Shown piece after piece: positions 1 to 12,900 of a stretch of 64,000 bases of DNA. Under the pieces are notes generated by a model, which did not search any database, was not told the DNA's origin, and worked only from the letters and a program-made list of their open reading frames with translations. Numbering within the stretch: position 1 is the stretch's first letter; each line of letters begins with the position of its first letter. The stretch comes from Helopsaltes ochotensis (Eukaryota > Chordata > Aves > Passeriformes > Locustellidae): the NCBI GenBank assembly GCA_013400155.1, contig VXBM01000239.1, forward strand, positions 62,001-126,000, in the 5' to 3' direction. The position numbers and the translations under genes were made by a program.

Positions 1-3000
1 CCATGGAAAATCATGACAAATTTTGCATATGATGGAAACAGACAAGCACAACACCATGTTCTGAGTGTAATTCATAAAACTTCATAGTTGTCCTTTGTAA
101 TTCCATTAAAAAAAGTTATTTTGGCCATAAATTCTGTCTTGCCATAATACATGAAGTAGAATGACATAGGATACCTCTATATTTTTATGCAATTTTTGGT
201 TACTTCCTTAAAATCTAATATAAAGTATATTATTTTGAAGAAGAGATAGCAAACCCAAGTGAAAATTATTCTTATCTAACACTGTTCAGTGGGTACTTCA
301 ATTTCTTAGTAAGATTCACATAAATTTCGCTTAAAAAAATTTCATGAAGAACCTGCAACTCATTTCAAGAATGTGACATAAAATCACTCCCAAGTTGTAA
401 CCATACAACAGCTTCAGTTAAGTTATGGATTTGTTTTACCACCAAGGACACATTTAATATTACTTCTTACAAAAGTATTGAAAGCACTGCTTTAGAAGCA
501 GGTACTTGCATAAAATAGATCATTTAGTAACGTCACACTGAGTTTGCCAACAGCATAGATGTACATTTTCACACACAGATAAACAGCTCAAACTTCAGAC
601 GCCTCAGAGATTTCCAGAAAAACTTAATCCACTGCATAGAAATAATCCACTAAATAGAAAAGAAATTTGCTGTTCTTCAAAGTAGTAAGAGTTGTTTACT
701 ACTACACAGTAGTAATATTTGCTCCTTTCAGCCATGAGGAATTTGGAGAAAAGCAGAATAACCGATGTGCAGTTGCAGAGTAACTCAAGGACTAAGGAAA
801 GGTATAGACAAAGATTCTCTGTTGAATGCAACCACAAAAGATGAAAGTTATGAAGTGTCACCAACTTTCAGACTAGGTGCACAGATCTGACTTCCAGAGG
901 CACGGAACATACCCAACTTTCCAACTCATGCTAAAAACTTCTGGTGGCACTACAACAGATTCACCAGCAGCCAGAATGCAGAGAAACCCACCTGAACTGA
1001 GTTCTGAAATTACTTTAAACAGTAAATTCCCTGAGCTGAAAAGAAGTTGTGGCAGGCTTGGGGGACTGCTTGTTGTCTGATCTACAGCCTCAACCACGAA
1101 ACCAACTTTTCCCAACTCAGGCTAAAATGGAGGATCAGAATTCAGGTACTGAAGTCAAAACTCACTCAACTTCCATCTGAAGTGAGCAGTAACAGGACTC
1201 TGGGCAAAGAGAAATGCTTAAACAGACAGTCTCTTTCATGAACTTGCACCAAGACAGAGCATGAATGTGCCTTCACGACTGTATGGAAAAGGGGGAAAAG
1301 CCACAGTGTTGGGAATAACAATTTTTTTAATGCAGCGTAGACTCCTGGGTTTACAGATGGGAGAGAAATACAAACAGACATATTTATTGTTAGCAAGGTG
1401 ATTCAAACATGAATTTCTAGCTTTCATTTGTAAAGATCTGAATTTCCATATATATTCAGTCACTTGTTTTTGTCTGTGCCATAATGGGCTCTTGCCCTGA
1501 GTAATAGTATCAGACAATGCTTCGCCACAAGCAGAGCCACCCAACAACGATTAGTACGGGGTTTGTATTTATGCTGACTTGTATAAAGGTTTCTATGACA
1601 ATTCCAGTTTATATTAGCAGATAAAATTGTTTTCTTCTGCATGGGGGCTACTTCAAAATTAAATTTGCCAAATTTGGTTTACACAAAGTGGGTAAAAATG
1701 CCAACACAATCATTCCTCATCCTCCCCCTGTCCCATCGAAACCAAACTACATTTCCCTCTGTTTCCTCCACCTGCAAAATATATTCAGTGCTGAACAAAT
1801 GATGATGATTAAGTTCTTCAAAGTTAGGGAGGGTTAGAGGTCACACCTGCTATCAAACTGTTTTGTTTTGAAAAGCATGCACTGAAAAAACCTGGGTACA
1901 CTCGGGTGAATTCCAGCAGTGTAACCAATCCCTTGCAGCTGTTGTGATGACTCTATTATATTGGTCAATAGGAAAAGCTATGCCTGAAAACTATGCATAA
2001 CTATTCTTTAGTTATGCTCCAAAATACAGCAATGCATGGCAAAACCAGACTTTTCCCACTTAATTAATGTTGCTGTATCTAATTTTTGAAGTATTATACT
2101 TTCATTGAGCCAGTTTAAATAACACCATCAGCCTCCAAAAAAAAAGTGTGGACAAAAGAGACCTCATCAGCTTTCAGCTTTCATGAGAAAGAAATGGTGA
2201 ATTCCACTCTTTTGCTGGGACAAAAGCCAAGTTGATCTGTGTATTAAATTACCTTTGTACTTGGTTCTCACAAGTCTCATAGCAAAAAGTGACAACCACA
2301 CTTGTTTGTGACAAGACCAGCCCAAACTGCAGTCACTAATCAAAATCTAATAAACACTTAGCACCAAGAGGGGAAAAGGGAAAGAGAAGAAAAGGACAGC
2401 ATCATTTACTGTGAGCGTCAGCCCCTACTCACATGCTTTGCTTCACCCTGTCCTTTCCTAGTGGCAAATTTTGTCTGAGCATCACACAATTAAGAAATAC
2501 ACGAAGAAAAGATAAACAGATTGGTTAAAACCCCCAGATGTTTCTCAGTATGAAATGTATTTTGAATGCCCAGCATGCTTCTGTGTAGCATGCTGAAAAG
2601 GAGGAATGGTGTCTTTAAAAACGGTTGCTGTAATACCAGCAAGTTTACTCTAGGAAATAATTGAGTATTAGGAGGATTGATCAGCTTGGGACTGGACTAC
2701 TACAGCTCTAATTATTCACCTTTCCAGCCTAAATAAGCAGTTTCTACCAGTATTTTGAACAGTGAGGTAGTAGAAAATATTTGTTCCTTTGTGTACAAAC
2801 CTATTTGAATAGGGGCAGTTCACAGGTTTAAAAAAATATGATTGCTTTACTTATTTTTCCATCTGAGAAAAACAGTGACCAATGCCTGAGCTTCCCAGAG
2901 GGGAACACACTGTGCCACATGCCAATATCCTGACTTTGGGTTCCCAGGGAAGCCAAAATCTCCTTTTGATTACAGCACTGAATGAGTTTTCTCATGGAAG

Positions 3001-3410
3001 TTAAGAGAGTACATCAGAGAGGGAAGTTTGCTCCTAATTTCAAGCATCACACTGGAAAACAAGCTTTGGGAAATCCTATATATTATTAAATCTAGTTCAC
3101 AACCTTCAAGTTACCTGGACATCTCACAGTACAAAGCAGTATTTCAAAACATGTTCCTCAGCATGGGGACTTAATTATAACACTATGGCTGATTAACTTC
3201 ATATACAGTATGTTTCATGAATCTAAAGCATTTCAGGGAAATACAAACTTGAATGTGTCAGAGGACAATAAAAGTATCTAGATATTCCAAGACATTCTTT
3301 TTCAGGCTTTCTTCACAAACCCTCAGTTGTGAGAAAGGTATCAATGTAAGCAACCCCTTGGCCTCACACGCCAAGGAATCAATGCTTGCTGCTTCCTTAG
3401 TGGGTGCAAG

Positions 3411-3433
3411 AAACCCTGCAGAATGCAGGGTTT
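3411..3433. other. Perfect short hairpin
   Basis: AAACCCTGCA and TGCAGGGTTT form a perfect 10-bp stem around a GAA loop in the DISP1 intron. No T-run marks it as a terminator, and eukaryotic introns do not use such elements, so its function is unknown. Confidence 0.6.
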
Positions 3434-4186
3434 TCATGAAATAGAAAATTAGGAAAACAGTCTGTGCTTTGAAGCATACTTTGAAGAGTTTTCTAGATGT
3501 TGTGAAGCACCAATCATTTAAAAAAGGTGTTAAAAAGGCAGCTATCAATAACCTAAGAGGTTGAAAGAGATACATTAATATTTTTTAAATAGGAACATTC
3601 CTGCTTACACTGACAGTAATGTCAGTTAGGGGGTTTTTTTGAGTCAGGTAAAAAGCATCAACACATTCCAAATTGTATCTGTGTACACTTGTAACTTATA
3701 CACACATTACCTTCCTAAAATTCCTATTACAATTCTGGATATTGTCCTGGCTAAGCATCTGATTTCTGATTTATGGAATTTCACTTAGCAGCAATTAATT
3801 TCTATTTCACCATGTGCAGCTGTAGAGATTGGAACCTGGATACAGAAGGGCTTTTCCTCTCTTTTTCCTTGGAGAAACAACGAGCCAGTTAGACTTAAAG
3901 ATGAAATTAATGCCTACCAGCCTGGCATGGGGTAGCACAAAGGCTCTGCCTGTGATTGTTGTGCCCTATTTTTAGGTATAAGGAAACAAACAGCACTGGA
4001 TAAATGTGAAACTGTCAGTGTGGGTGCTTCTCCTCTGCTTCATTCCTCGGAAACAGGAGCTAAGGGAAGCAGAAGCTGCTCTCCCAGCAATGATATCCAG
4101 CACTGTCATTTTGGTGCTGAGCTGCACAAAAATTTGAAAATACATGTACAGTTTACTGGTATTTATCATAAAGGTTTTACACAATA

Positions 4187-4265
4187 TAGAATCACGGAAT
4201 ATCCTGAGATGGAAGGCACCCATCAGGATGACTGAAGACCAACTCCTAGCCCTACACAGGACAAA
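4187..4265 (-). mobile_element. CR1 LINE fragment, 3' end, reverse orientation
   Basis: The text TAGAATCACGGAATATCCTG, then GGAAGGCACC, CCAACTCCTAGCCCT and ACACAGGACA, matches the reverse complement of the common avian CR1 3' end (AGAATCACAGAATATCCTGAG...). Several substitutions show that it is old. No coding part is retained. Confidence 0.8.
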
Positions 4266-5323
4266 AGATTCATTTTGCACTCTTGCTTTTCACTTAAGAG
4301 TCACTGGAGTAAAAAATGGTAGGCTGCAATAAATAGCTGTATTTACTGAAAAAAAAGACTCTCCTGTCCAAGGATTATGAGGTGTTTAACCTCAATGCTT
4401 TACTTTGCCAGAGGGAAACCATTCCCTTTGTTGGCAGATCTGGTTACCAGAAGTGATAAAACGAAGCTTTTTGTCATTATTATGCTCCTGGATAAGCTAA
4501 ATCCCTGCAGGATAAAATGAGATATACATCATACTGTACATTCTCCATCAGAACATACAATACAAACTAAATCCCTGCACAGGAAGAAAATCCTTATGTT
4601 TTCAGAATGTCACTGACCCAAGAGAACAATCTGAATTGCTACTAAATATCAAGCTAGCTTTTGCTGTTATATCAGATATAACACCTATGTGCTTTATCAT
4701 TTTAACAATCACTTTAACAAATCCAACAGATTAAGTTGCCCAAAAAAGTTTTTATAAGCCTCCCAATTGAATTTTCTTTGCTATGATGAGCAGTTTTCCA
4801 TTACTTTAATCATGAACTCTATCTAGATGTTTTTTAAACATGCAGTGTTCATCGTATTTGTCTGCACTTAGCTTTACTTATTTACATCTCTAAGGAACAG
4901 GACAATCCACAGCAAAAAGATGTTGTAAAGGAGAATTCAGTTCTGGTAAGTTGCTTTTTCAAGGTTTTATTAAAACCAAGAAGAATGCAACTAACTTTCA
5001 TGGGTTTTTTCCCCACATAAAATATCAAGGAATAATCCTAAAGGATTTTATATTTTTTAATGTCTACATCATCAGGGTGAAATGATCTGAAACTAACTGC
5101 TATTTCGTCCCATTAAAATGTGTGAAATGTCAATGTTCGGCTTTTCTTTATGAGTTGTACATATGAGTATTCTTTTGCTTAAAATTAAGCAAAATGCAAC
5201 TCAGCACACCAAAAATCAATATGCTATTTGACAACTGTATTACAGATGTGAATTCACATTTTTACAGTTGAGACATCAAGCTTTATAGAAGTTCTTATCT
5301 GCTTTTCCTGTTTTCTTACCTAC

Positions 5324-5386
5324 CTCTTCAATTCCAACTGAGTATCTGCTCTATTTCCACAGATAGGAGCAAATAAGATTGCCTTT
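5324..5386 (-). other. Candidate 63-nt cassette exon in the DISP1 intron
   Basis: The minus strand shows a good acceptor (cactttcctcacag) ending at 5387, a 63-base segment, and an AAGAG|GTAGGT donor, with a second donor TAG|GTAAGA four bases further on. The 63 bases preserve phase, and in the phase set by the preceding DISP1 exon they are fully open, reading KAILFAPICGNRADTQLELK between split Arg codons. The known DISP1 family does not carry this segment as far as I recall, so it would be a lineage-specific insertion or, more likely, a cryptic exon. Confidence 0.2.
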
Positions 5387-5786
5387 CTGTGAGGAAAGTG
5401 ATTGTGAAGAAGGTATTAACAATAAAATCATTGTCTGAGTGATTCTTGCTCTGCCTGATTTAAATTTAGCATAAAACTGTAAGCTTTACTGACCTACAGC
5501 ATGCCCACTGGATAAAACCCCACAGAGTGGGGCAAACCGTATATACTTAACTAAGCCAGCATTTCACTCACTTCCTTTCTGCTATGAAATCAATATTAAA
5601 CTTTATTAACCTACTCTGCAAAAGTAACAGGGAGTTTTAACATCTCCCATGGAGAGACTTCTGGCAACAGGGAAATATGTTTCCATCAAGGCACCAGAGA
5701 TGGGAAAAGGTCAAGGCAATCCTATTAGCACCCTAAATGTCTGTATTTTCATTTGGAAGTTTACCAGTACTGGGAGGAATGTCCTA

Positions 5787-6158
5787 GGAAGATGGGTTGA
5801 GGACTTTGGACTTGTCTAATTTGGAGAAAAGGAAGCTGAGCAGTGACCTTATTGCTCTCTACAGCTTCTTGAGGCAGGGAAGTGGAGAGGTGATCTCTTC
5901 TCCCTGGGATCCGGTGCTGGGACATGCAGGAATGGTTCAAAGCTGAGCCAGGCGATGTTTAGACTGGACATTTCTTTATCTAGAAGGTGATCAAACACCT
6001 GACCAGATCTTCTCAGGAAGGGCTGACGTCCCAGTCCTGTCAGTGTTCAAGAGGCATTTGAACAACACCCTTAACAAGATGCTTTAACTGGGTCAACCCT
6101 GAATGGGTCAGGTGATTCTTGCACGTCGCTTCCAACTGAAATCATCTATTTTATTCTA
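5787..6158 (+). mobile_element. Degenerate CR1-like LINE 3' fragment
   Basis: Several phrases in order match the 3' part of bird CR1 copies: TGACCTTATTGCTCTCTACA, TCTCTTCTCCC, TTTAGACTGGACAT, TGTCAGTGTTCAAGAGGCAT, ACATGCTTTAA-like (here AAGATGCTTTAA), and a GCTTCCAACTGAAAT end. It closes with an ATTTTATTCTA tail that recalls the (ATTCT)n terminus. Internal deletions and many substitutions indicate an old, dead insertion in the DISP1 intron. Confidence 0.75.
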
Positions 6159-9100
6159 ACTCCATATAACTCATTATATGCTAAAACTAAAACTTCTGTA
6201 GATTTATAACACAGAGGTGATTTGAAACCGAAATGATCCTATTATAATCATCTCCAAGGCCGAGGAGATTGTTTTTTCCCCCTCTCCTTTTCCTCACTGC
6301 TCCATAGGGATGGTATCCACATAAGAGCCCAGGATTCACTGACCAAGTCTTCAGTTTAAGGTTCCTTAGAAACCCAGTTTTGCAATACTGACTTCTAATG
6401 TCTTTCCTCTTTCGTCTTCAACAACTGACTAAATCTTACCAATCCCTAGGAAAGCTGGCTCTTTTCCTTTATAGCACCTACTTGGTTCACTTGTCTTGAA
6501 AAGGAATTAAATCACCCTCTCTGTAGGAAAATCTGAGAGCATATGAAGGAGTCAAGTCATCCAGACCCTCTAAACACTTTTCTTGTGTTCTTCTTTCCCT
6601 AAACTTTTCTCCAACAAGTGTAGCCACGTTTAAACACTGCTCCAAAACTGTCAATGAGGAGATTGCCATCAAGTGTACTTCAATAGGATTCTCCCTGCTT
6701 TAAATGGCAAAGTTTATACACAATTTAAAGTATACACGTCTTCAAAAGGTTTAATTGAAGCTATATATATATTCCTTAAACTTTTGAAGCACTGAAGGCA
6801 GGACCACATAGAGCACTGCCTGGCAAATTAAACAAAAGTTCTGAACTATTAAAGAGGGAAAAAAAAGCTTAGTAAAATACCACCATGAATCACTATTTGA
6901 AAACAAGCCAACAGCTAATTTGGAGCAGACTAATATTATTTCAAGATCCTTCACAAGTCTAAAACCATTAGTCTTTTCTCTTTTCTTGGTAATTACAGTG
7001 AAATTAATAGATATGTTCTGGGATTTAAATGATGACTAGAGTAGTTTTCAACATTTTTACTGGCAAAAAGTCCCTTCCTTAGAAATATTTTATTTCAAAG
7101 CTGTTTTTATTACACTTCCCAGTTGAATGGAGCAACGCAAGGTCATGGCCACATCTTGTATTTCTCTGACAGACAGGAAATTAACATGACCCAAGGAATC
7201 ACAACATACACAGAAGAAAAACCCCATCTCATGGTACCAAGGAGAATGAAAATGTCCAAGAGTGCCTATTTTTATGATGGTATCTCTCCACACAGGCTGA
7301 AGTGCATGTTCTTATAGGCATTAATGACTGACATTAAGCACATGGAAGCTTGCTCTGGAGTGGGGAGACTTGGAGTGTCATAAATCACACCTCAACTGGT
7401 ACATGCCTCAGTCTTCCTTCCTGTGCAGATATTAAACTCTGTGACTGTAAGACACCAGGGGGTTCAGTTTTGCTCTCAGAAAACCTCCTTTGACCAGAGA
7501 GTTTTTCTAAAGATAGACTAAAAACACTTACAATTTTTCCAAGTTATTCATCTAACTACAGGGATAAAAAATAGTTTTTATCTTTCTGCATATTTAATCT
7601 CTTGCAGCAAATGAAAATACTGTTACTTAAGATCTTTGTTCTATATTTAGTCAAGTATTTCTCTTCAATGTTGAACTCCTGTACCAATATCTGTAAATTT
7701 AGTAATTTAGAATGCCATAACTTTTAAGTGATATAAAACAAATGTGTATTCAAGACAATATATTTTAAAGGATTTAATATGTAATTGCACAAAGAAGGCT
7801 CTTCAGCTTTTGCTAGTGTTAATGAAAACTTCTACATATATAATGCAACATTATCTTCTGGATCTCCTGACATGAAATTTGTTTTGTATGCTCAGTAACA
7901 AGCAAGAAAAAAGGGAAATATTTACTCAACATTTAAGATTTCCAGTATTGCATCTAAGACCCCAAAAAGCGCTCTAGGATTCAACAGACTATAAAACAGA
8001 TTTTATATAATCAAAGCTGTTCAGCAAAACATTTGTAAAAGCTCATCCATTTGACAGAACAAACTAAGCATCCTAGAAACTGGAAATGTAACATAAGAAT
8101 TTGAGGCAAGGTATCCCAATAATATGCTAGAAAATATGGGAGAAGTGGCAGAAGTGATGCAAATCAGCTTTTCCAGTCCTGTACATAAATCTATTTATTA
8201 TTTCACTAGAAAAAAAAGAAAACACACCCTCATTTGCAAATAGTGAGGCTAAGCTCTCTGAAATGTCATGAGGATTTCTACCTGTAACTTCCCTTACCTC
8301 CACTGATCTGTCAGTGGTGCCATCTCATTTCTATTTTGCATTGATAGTCCAGGGTTTAAGAGATTTCTTTATTCAGTAGAATCTCACTGCAAATTTTGTG
8401 TAGCAAAATCAATGCCGAATTGCTCAGGTACCCTCTGTATTTCCCTCTTGCACTGTGTTTGGGGTTTTGCTTCGTTTTGCTGTTCAAGCACCACTCACCA
8501 ATTAAAAGCAGGCACATCAATTATTATTCACTAGGAGATGAAGACAACACTGAAGTATCAGAGAAGAAGAACAAGTGATTTTGGAAGGAGTTAGAGACAG
8601 AGGTGATGGTAACTCATAAAGAGCTTTCTAAAAGTGATGTTGATCATTCTGCACTTTCCCCGTCAGAAGGAAGACTCCAAACTTTTAAGTAGGAATACGC
8701 AAATCTTTCGAAACCTGTCTCTTAAAGAGTGATGAAAATAAGGTCATGCATAGTTTGGATTGTTGTTGTTTGTTGTCTGGTGTGTCTTATTCACATTTGA
8801 AGTTACTACAACCTCCTACTAAATTAAAAGGACATGAAAACAACTACACATTGTCAAAACATTCCAGCAAACTGACACAGTTTTGGATGTTGTGAGTTTT
8901 TCCTAAATGTACATAAGTGCTCAGCTTTAAAAGTCATCTCAAACCCCACACCAATTAGTCCTTTTCCAGAACAAGCACAGCTGATGCTGGTTTTCCAGCC
9001 AATTTAGTACAAAAGAAAGAAACCATGCGTTTTTACCGTTTCCCTCCCATTATCAACTTTACATCCTCTAAAGACAGCAGTTCAAAGGCCCAGCAAATTG

Positions 9101-9887
9101 CTGGTTATGAGTGAGCTCTTCTGTTGTTCAGGGAAAGGTGAGGGATACAGGGCACGGGAAATTCATCTTCAAGCACACACAGGACCTGAATTCCCTAAGG
9201 AGCAGAGCCTGCATGGCAAAATACAGCCAGGCTGCTACTCAGCTGCACTTAGACCAAAGCACCAACCCTTCAAGCACCACCTTCCTATGGCAAAAATTCT
9301 TGATTCCAAACAACCTAAAGTCTAGACAAACACTAATGTTTAATTAGTACAATTAAAAAGCCTGCAAAAATCCCGTGGACAGCCCAGAATGACAAGGTTT
9401 TGTTAAGTGTACTTAATACTTTCTTAGTCACGCTATTTTTAATTTGGCCAGCCACCAAATTATAAATGGCATTCTTATTTGTATTCTGGTCTCTGTGTAT
9501 CAGCCCTTTACTTTCAGCTCCAGAAAGTGCAGCAAGTTGTTTGCACAGCCAACAATGCACAATATTTATCACGGGAAGAGTACGTGAATTAATAAAACCA
9601 GAATAAAACTCTTAAGGTATCACACTCAAGAGATCATGCAAGACTAAAATAAAAATGTGTGAAAATGAAGATGCACAGATCAAATTAGACTGACATGAAA
9701 AATTATTTCCAAGAAAGAAAAAGGACTAGTTCATTTGGTCACAGAGAAAATCTACTTCACATGTGCACAACAGAGAATCCCACACTTGGATTCAGATGGA
9801 TGCATGAGATGGCTTCACATTCCTTTTTTTTCAACTGCATCAAAATCCCAAGTATGCCATTGGGTTGTTAATGCTTCATAATAAGAA

Positions 9888-9969
9888 GAGAACTCCTATT
9901 TTGGCACAGAATAAATGGCTTAAATGAGAACTCCTATTTTGGCATAGAATAAATGGCTTAAATGAGAAT
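9888..9969. repeat. 38-bp tandem duplication
   Basis: Two adjacent copies of a 38-base unit (starts at 9888 and 9926), beginning GAGAACTCCTATTTTGGC and ending GGCTTAAAT, are followed by the first bases of a third. The two copies differ at one base (GGCACAG against GGCATAG), so the duplication is recent. Confidence 0.97.
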
Positions 9970-12900
9970 AGAGCCAGAATTTGTATTGTTTCAGGAACTC
10001 CTGATCTATAGCATGAACCAAAAGACTTGCAACACCCTGAACACTGAATGAAACAATGGTAACAGCTTTTGCCTTTTAGTTGCTAAAAGTTGGTTGATAA
10101 AATATTTCAGAAATCCCACTTGCAGAAACCTGACCTAAAGTTTTCTTCTTAAATATTCCTATTTTTAATTTTACTAGGGGAAAGCAGAAAGGCTCCTTTA
10201 TTAAATTTTTAATTGTTATATGCATATGTATTTTGTACAAAAGACCATTAGTATACAATTCATATAAAAAATGAAAACAAAAATATCTTTTAATGCATCA
10301 AATAAAGCAGAAGCTAACAACTTTCAAAAATAGGGCAGGTTGTTAAAAAAGCTCTGTGGAAAAATTTTTGTGAACAGTTCATGTTGCTGAAATGAGGTTA
10401 TTTGAAAATATTTTACACACATGTATACGCAAAATCAGCTCTGCAAGCCACGCAGAATGTACTAGATAACAATTATCCTTCTCCTGGAATCAAGCAGGGA
10501 ACTGTTTCATAACAAAGTCTTGTTATTAAGATTGGTATTTGGCAAACATTCCCTCGCTTTTTGAAAAAGCAGGAGATCTTTATTTTTTTCTGTTTCTAAT
10601 CTTTATGCCAAAGAACTGGAAGGGAAAATCTAAAACGGGTAAGAGGCAGTTCTAGTGTTCTATCCTCACTTCACGGCTTGTTCATTTTTATATTTTTGTT
10701 TTAAAGTATTAAATAAAGTGTAAGTATTCATGTGTATCTGCAGTACTGTTTGAACAGTGTGTGGCACAGAACTCTGAGACACAGCAGAACCCAGAATCCC
10801 AGAACTGCCACATAAATCTGCAATGCCAAAACACTTCAAAAGAAGGTTTAAATTTCACTGAAAGCAAGATGTACAATATGTCTGGATGCTTTACCAGTTT
10901 CCTGACGCTGTTTTTTGCCTTCCTTAGAATAAGTTGGTCTAGCAAGCAAAAACTTTGAATCCAGCAATTTAATCTAACTAAGCTTTGGGAGCTAAAACCT
11001 CCAAAGTAGGCTGGATGAGGAATAATTCTTAAATTTTAGCCAAAGTAAGGATTCTGTGGGGCTTGAAACAGATTTTATTTTTCTGTTCCAGATGAGATGA
11101 TTGCATGATCATGGAGAGATCATCCCATATATCCTTTCAGCCTTGTTTTTTTCTACCACAGATAATTCAGATGCTTTTCAGAACAGTTTTCCTTACTTGC
11201 CTGCTTTAGTCAAAAGATTAACAGTATAGCCTACAAAAGTAAGTAACAGTGGGTGACACAAAGCAGGTCCACCCTGAGCCAAGAGTGCTTGTTTGAATTT
11301 ACTGGTTTGATGCTGCAAAAGAGCAAGCACTGCACACACTGGCAGTCTGGAGCATTTTCCTTAGCAGCAGCACCAGCAGTTCCTTCACAGCTCCCTGACC
11401 TCTTCTGCCCTACCTTTTGTCTCTGAGTCCACAGACCTAAGTTTTCTAAATTTATCACCAGAGAAATTCCAGCAGAATTGGCATCAACATTAACAAGCAT
11501 ACAGGTAGCTTTTAACTGGTATTTTCCCACTAAAAACTTCCCATACATGTCTGAGGGAAGCAATCCAATTTGGTACCAGAGATACCACCACCGTTATTCC
11601 ATGCCTTCCACAATCCTGAGACAACTTCCTGAATGATCTCTGCACATCCTTCCCCTTCCTCTCCTATTTACGTGCATACATTCCTGCATGAAGAAGAGGT
11701 TTTGAAAAATACCAGGAAAGATTGTAAGAGTTTTCTGGCTTTTTTTAAAGGGTAGTATTTAGTTCTAGAGAACTATGCAACTGTTCACTATTTATTTTAT
11801 CCTCCTTTCATCCCACTAAGCATGCTACTCGGCTGCACAGTTTTACTTTTCCCAAGGGACTCCTAACTCTAGTGTTTCCAGTCGTTATGAATCAATCTTC
11901 ATGCCTCTTTCACAGCCTTATTTGGTTTTCCCCATTTCTACTCCACCCTGGTAAAGGCTGCTGATGACTACAGAAGCAGGTGGCAGCAAAGGAGGGGCAG
12001 TAACTACATATCTTCCCAGATTTCTTGAGATACATCAGCACATTCCAACAAAAAGGGATACTTTAGCATGAGCTCTCCAAAGGGGCAGGGCAAAAAAAAA
12101 AATCATCCAACAGTACTGAAGAGAATTAAATGTGCCATGCTCCTACACAGGTAAATTTAGAAATGGTTAGAAAGCAAATCAAACCCCCAGACAACCATTC
12201 TGATATGGAGAGACAGCTAGAATTTCCCAGGGTGTGTTTCTGTGGTCACGATATTATGGCCACCGAAAAAAGAAGTATGATATGTTTACATGAGCTACTC
12301 CTTAAATGTGCACAAAGTAACACAAGAAACTTTACTGAAGATCTTCCAACCTCAGAAAAACATCTAAAAATCACCAGAATCATTACGACCAAATGTTGAC
12401 CTCTTTTACTTACTTTCAAAATAGAATTTTTTACCACAATCATACTGCAAAACACCAACCACTAAAAATACTTTCTTTTATGCTACAGAACTTTTTCACC
12501 AACCTAAAAAAATTAACAGTTGTCCAGACTCTCAAGATACAGTGGACAGATGACGTTTCCATGTAATTTAGTTAAACTTCAAAGCTGAACGCTCTACAAA
12601 ATTCCAGATCCAGTTTTAAGAGGACAGGACAAGTGTGGCATTATTTCAATCTGTCTTTACTCACTTCAATCTGCAATGATATACCAGAGCCACATTCCTT
12701 TAATATTAGGTCACTGACAAATGTTAAGCCTTGGGCTTCAAAACCTGACAAAACCTGTTGTGCTGAAACAATTGGTTACCTGCCCAGAGCTGTAAGCATC
12801 AGTGATACAGTCTGCACAGTGTTCACCCGCTCTATCTAATCACATCTTTTCCCCCTTCTTAAAATTATAACAATATTTGAATGCATTTTTTAAAAATAAA

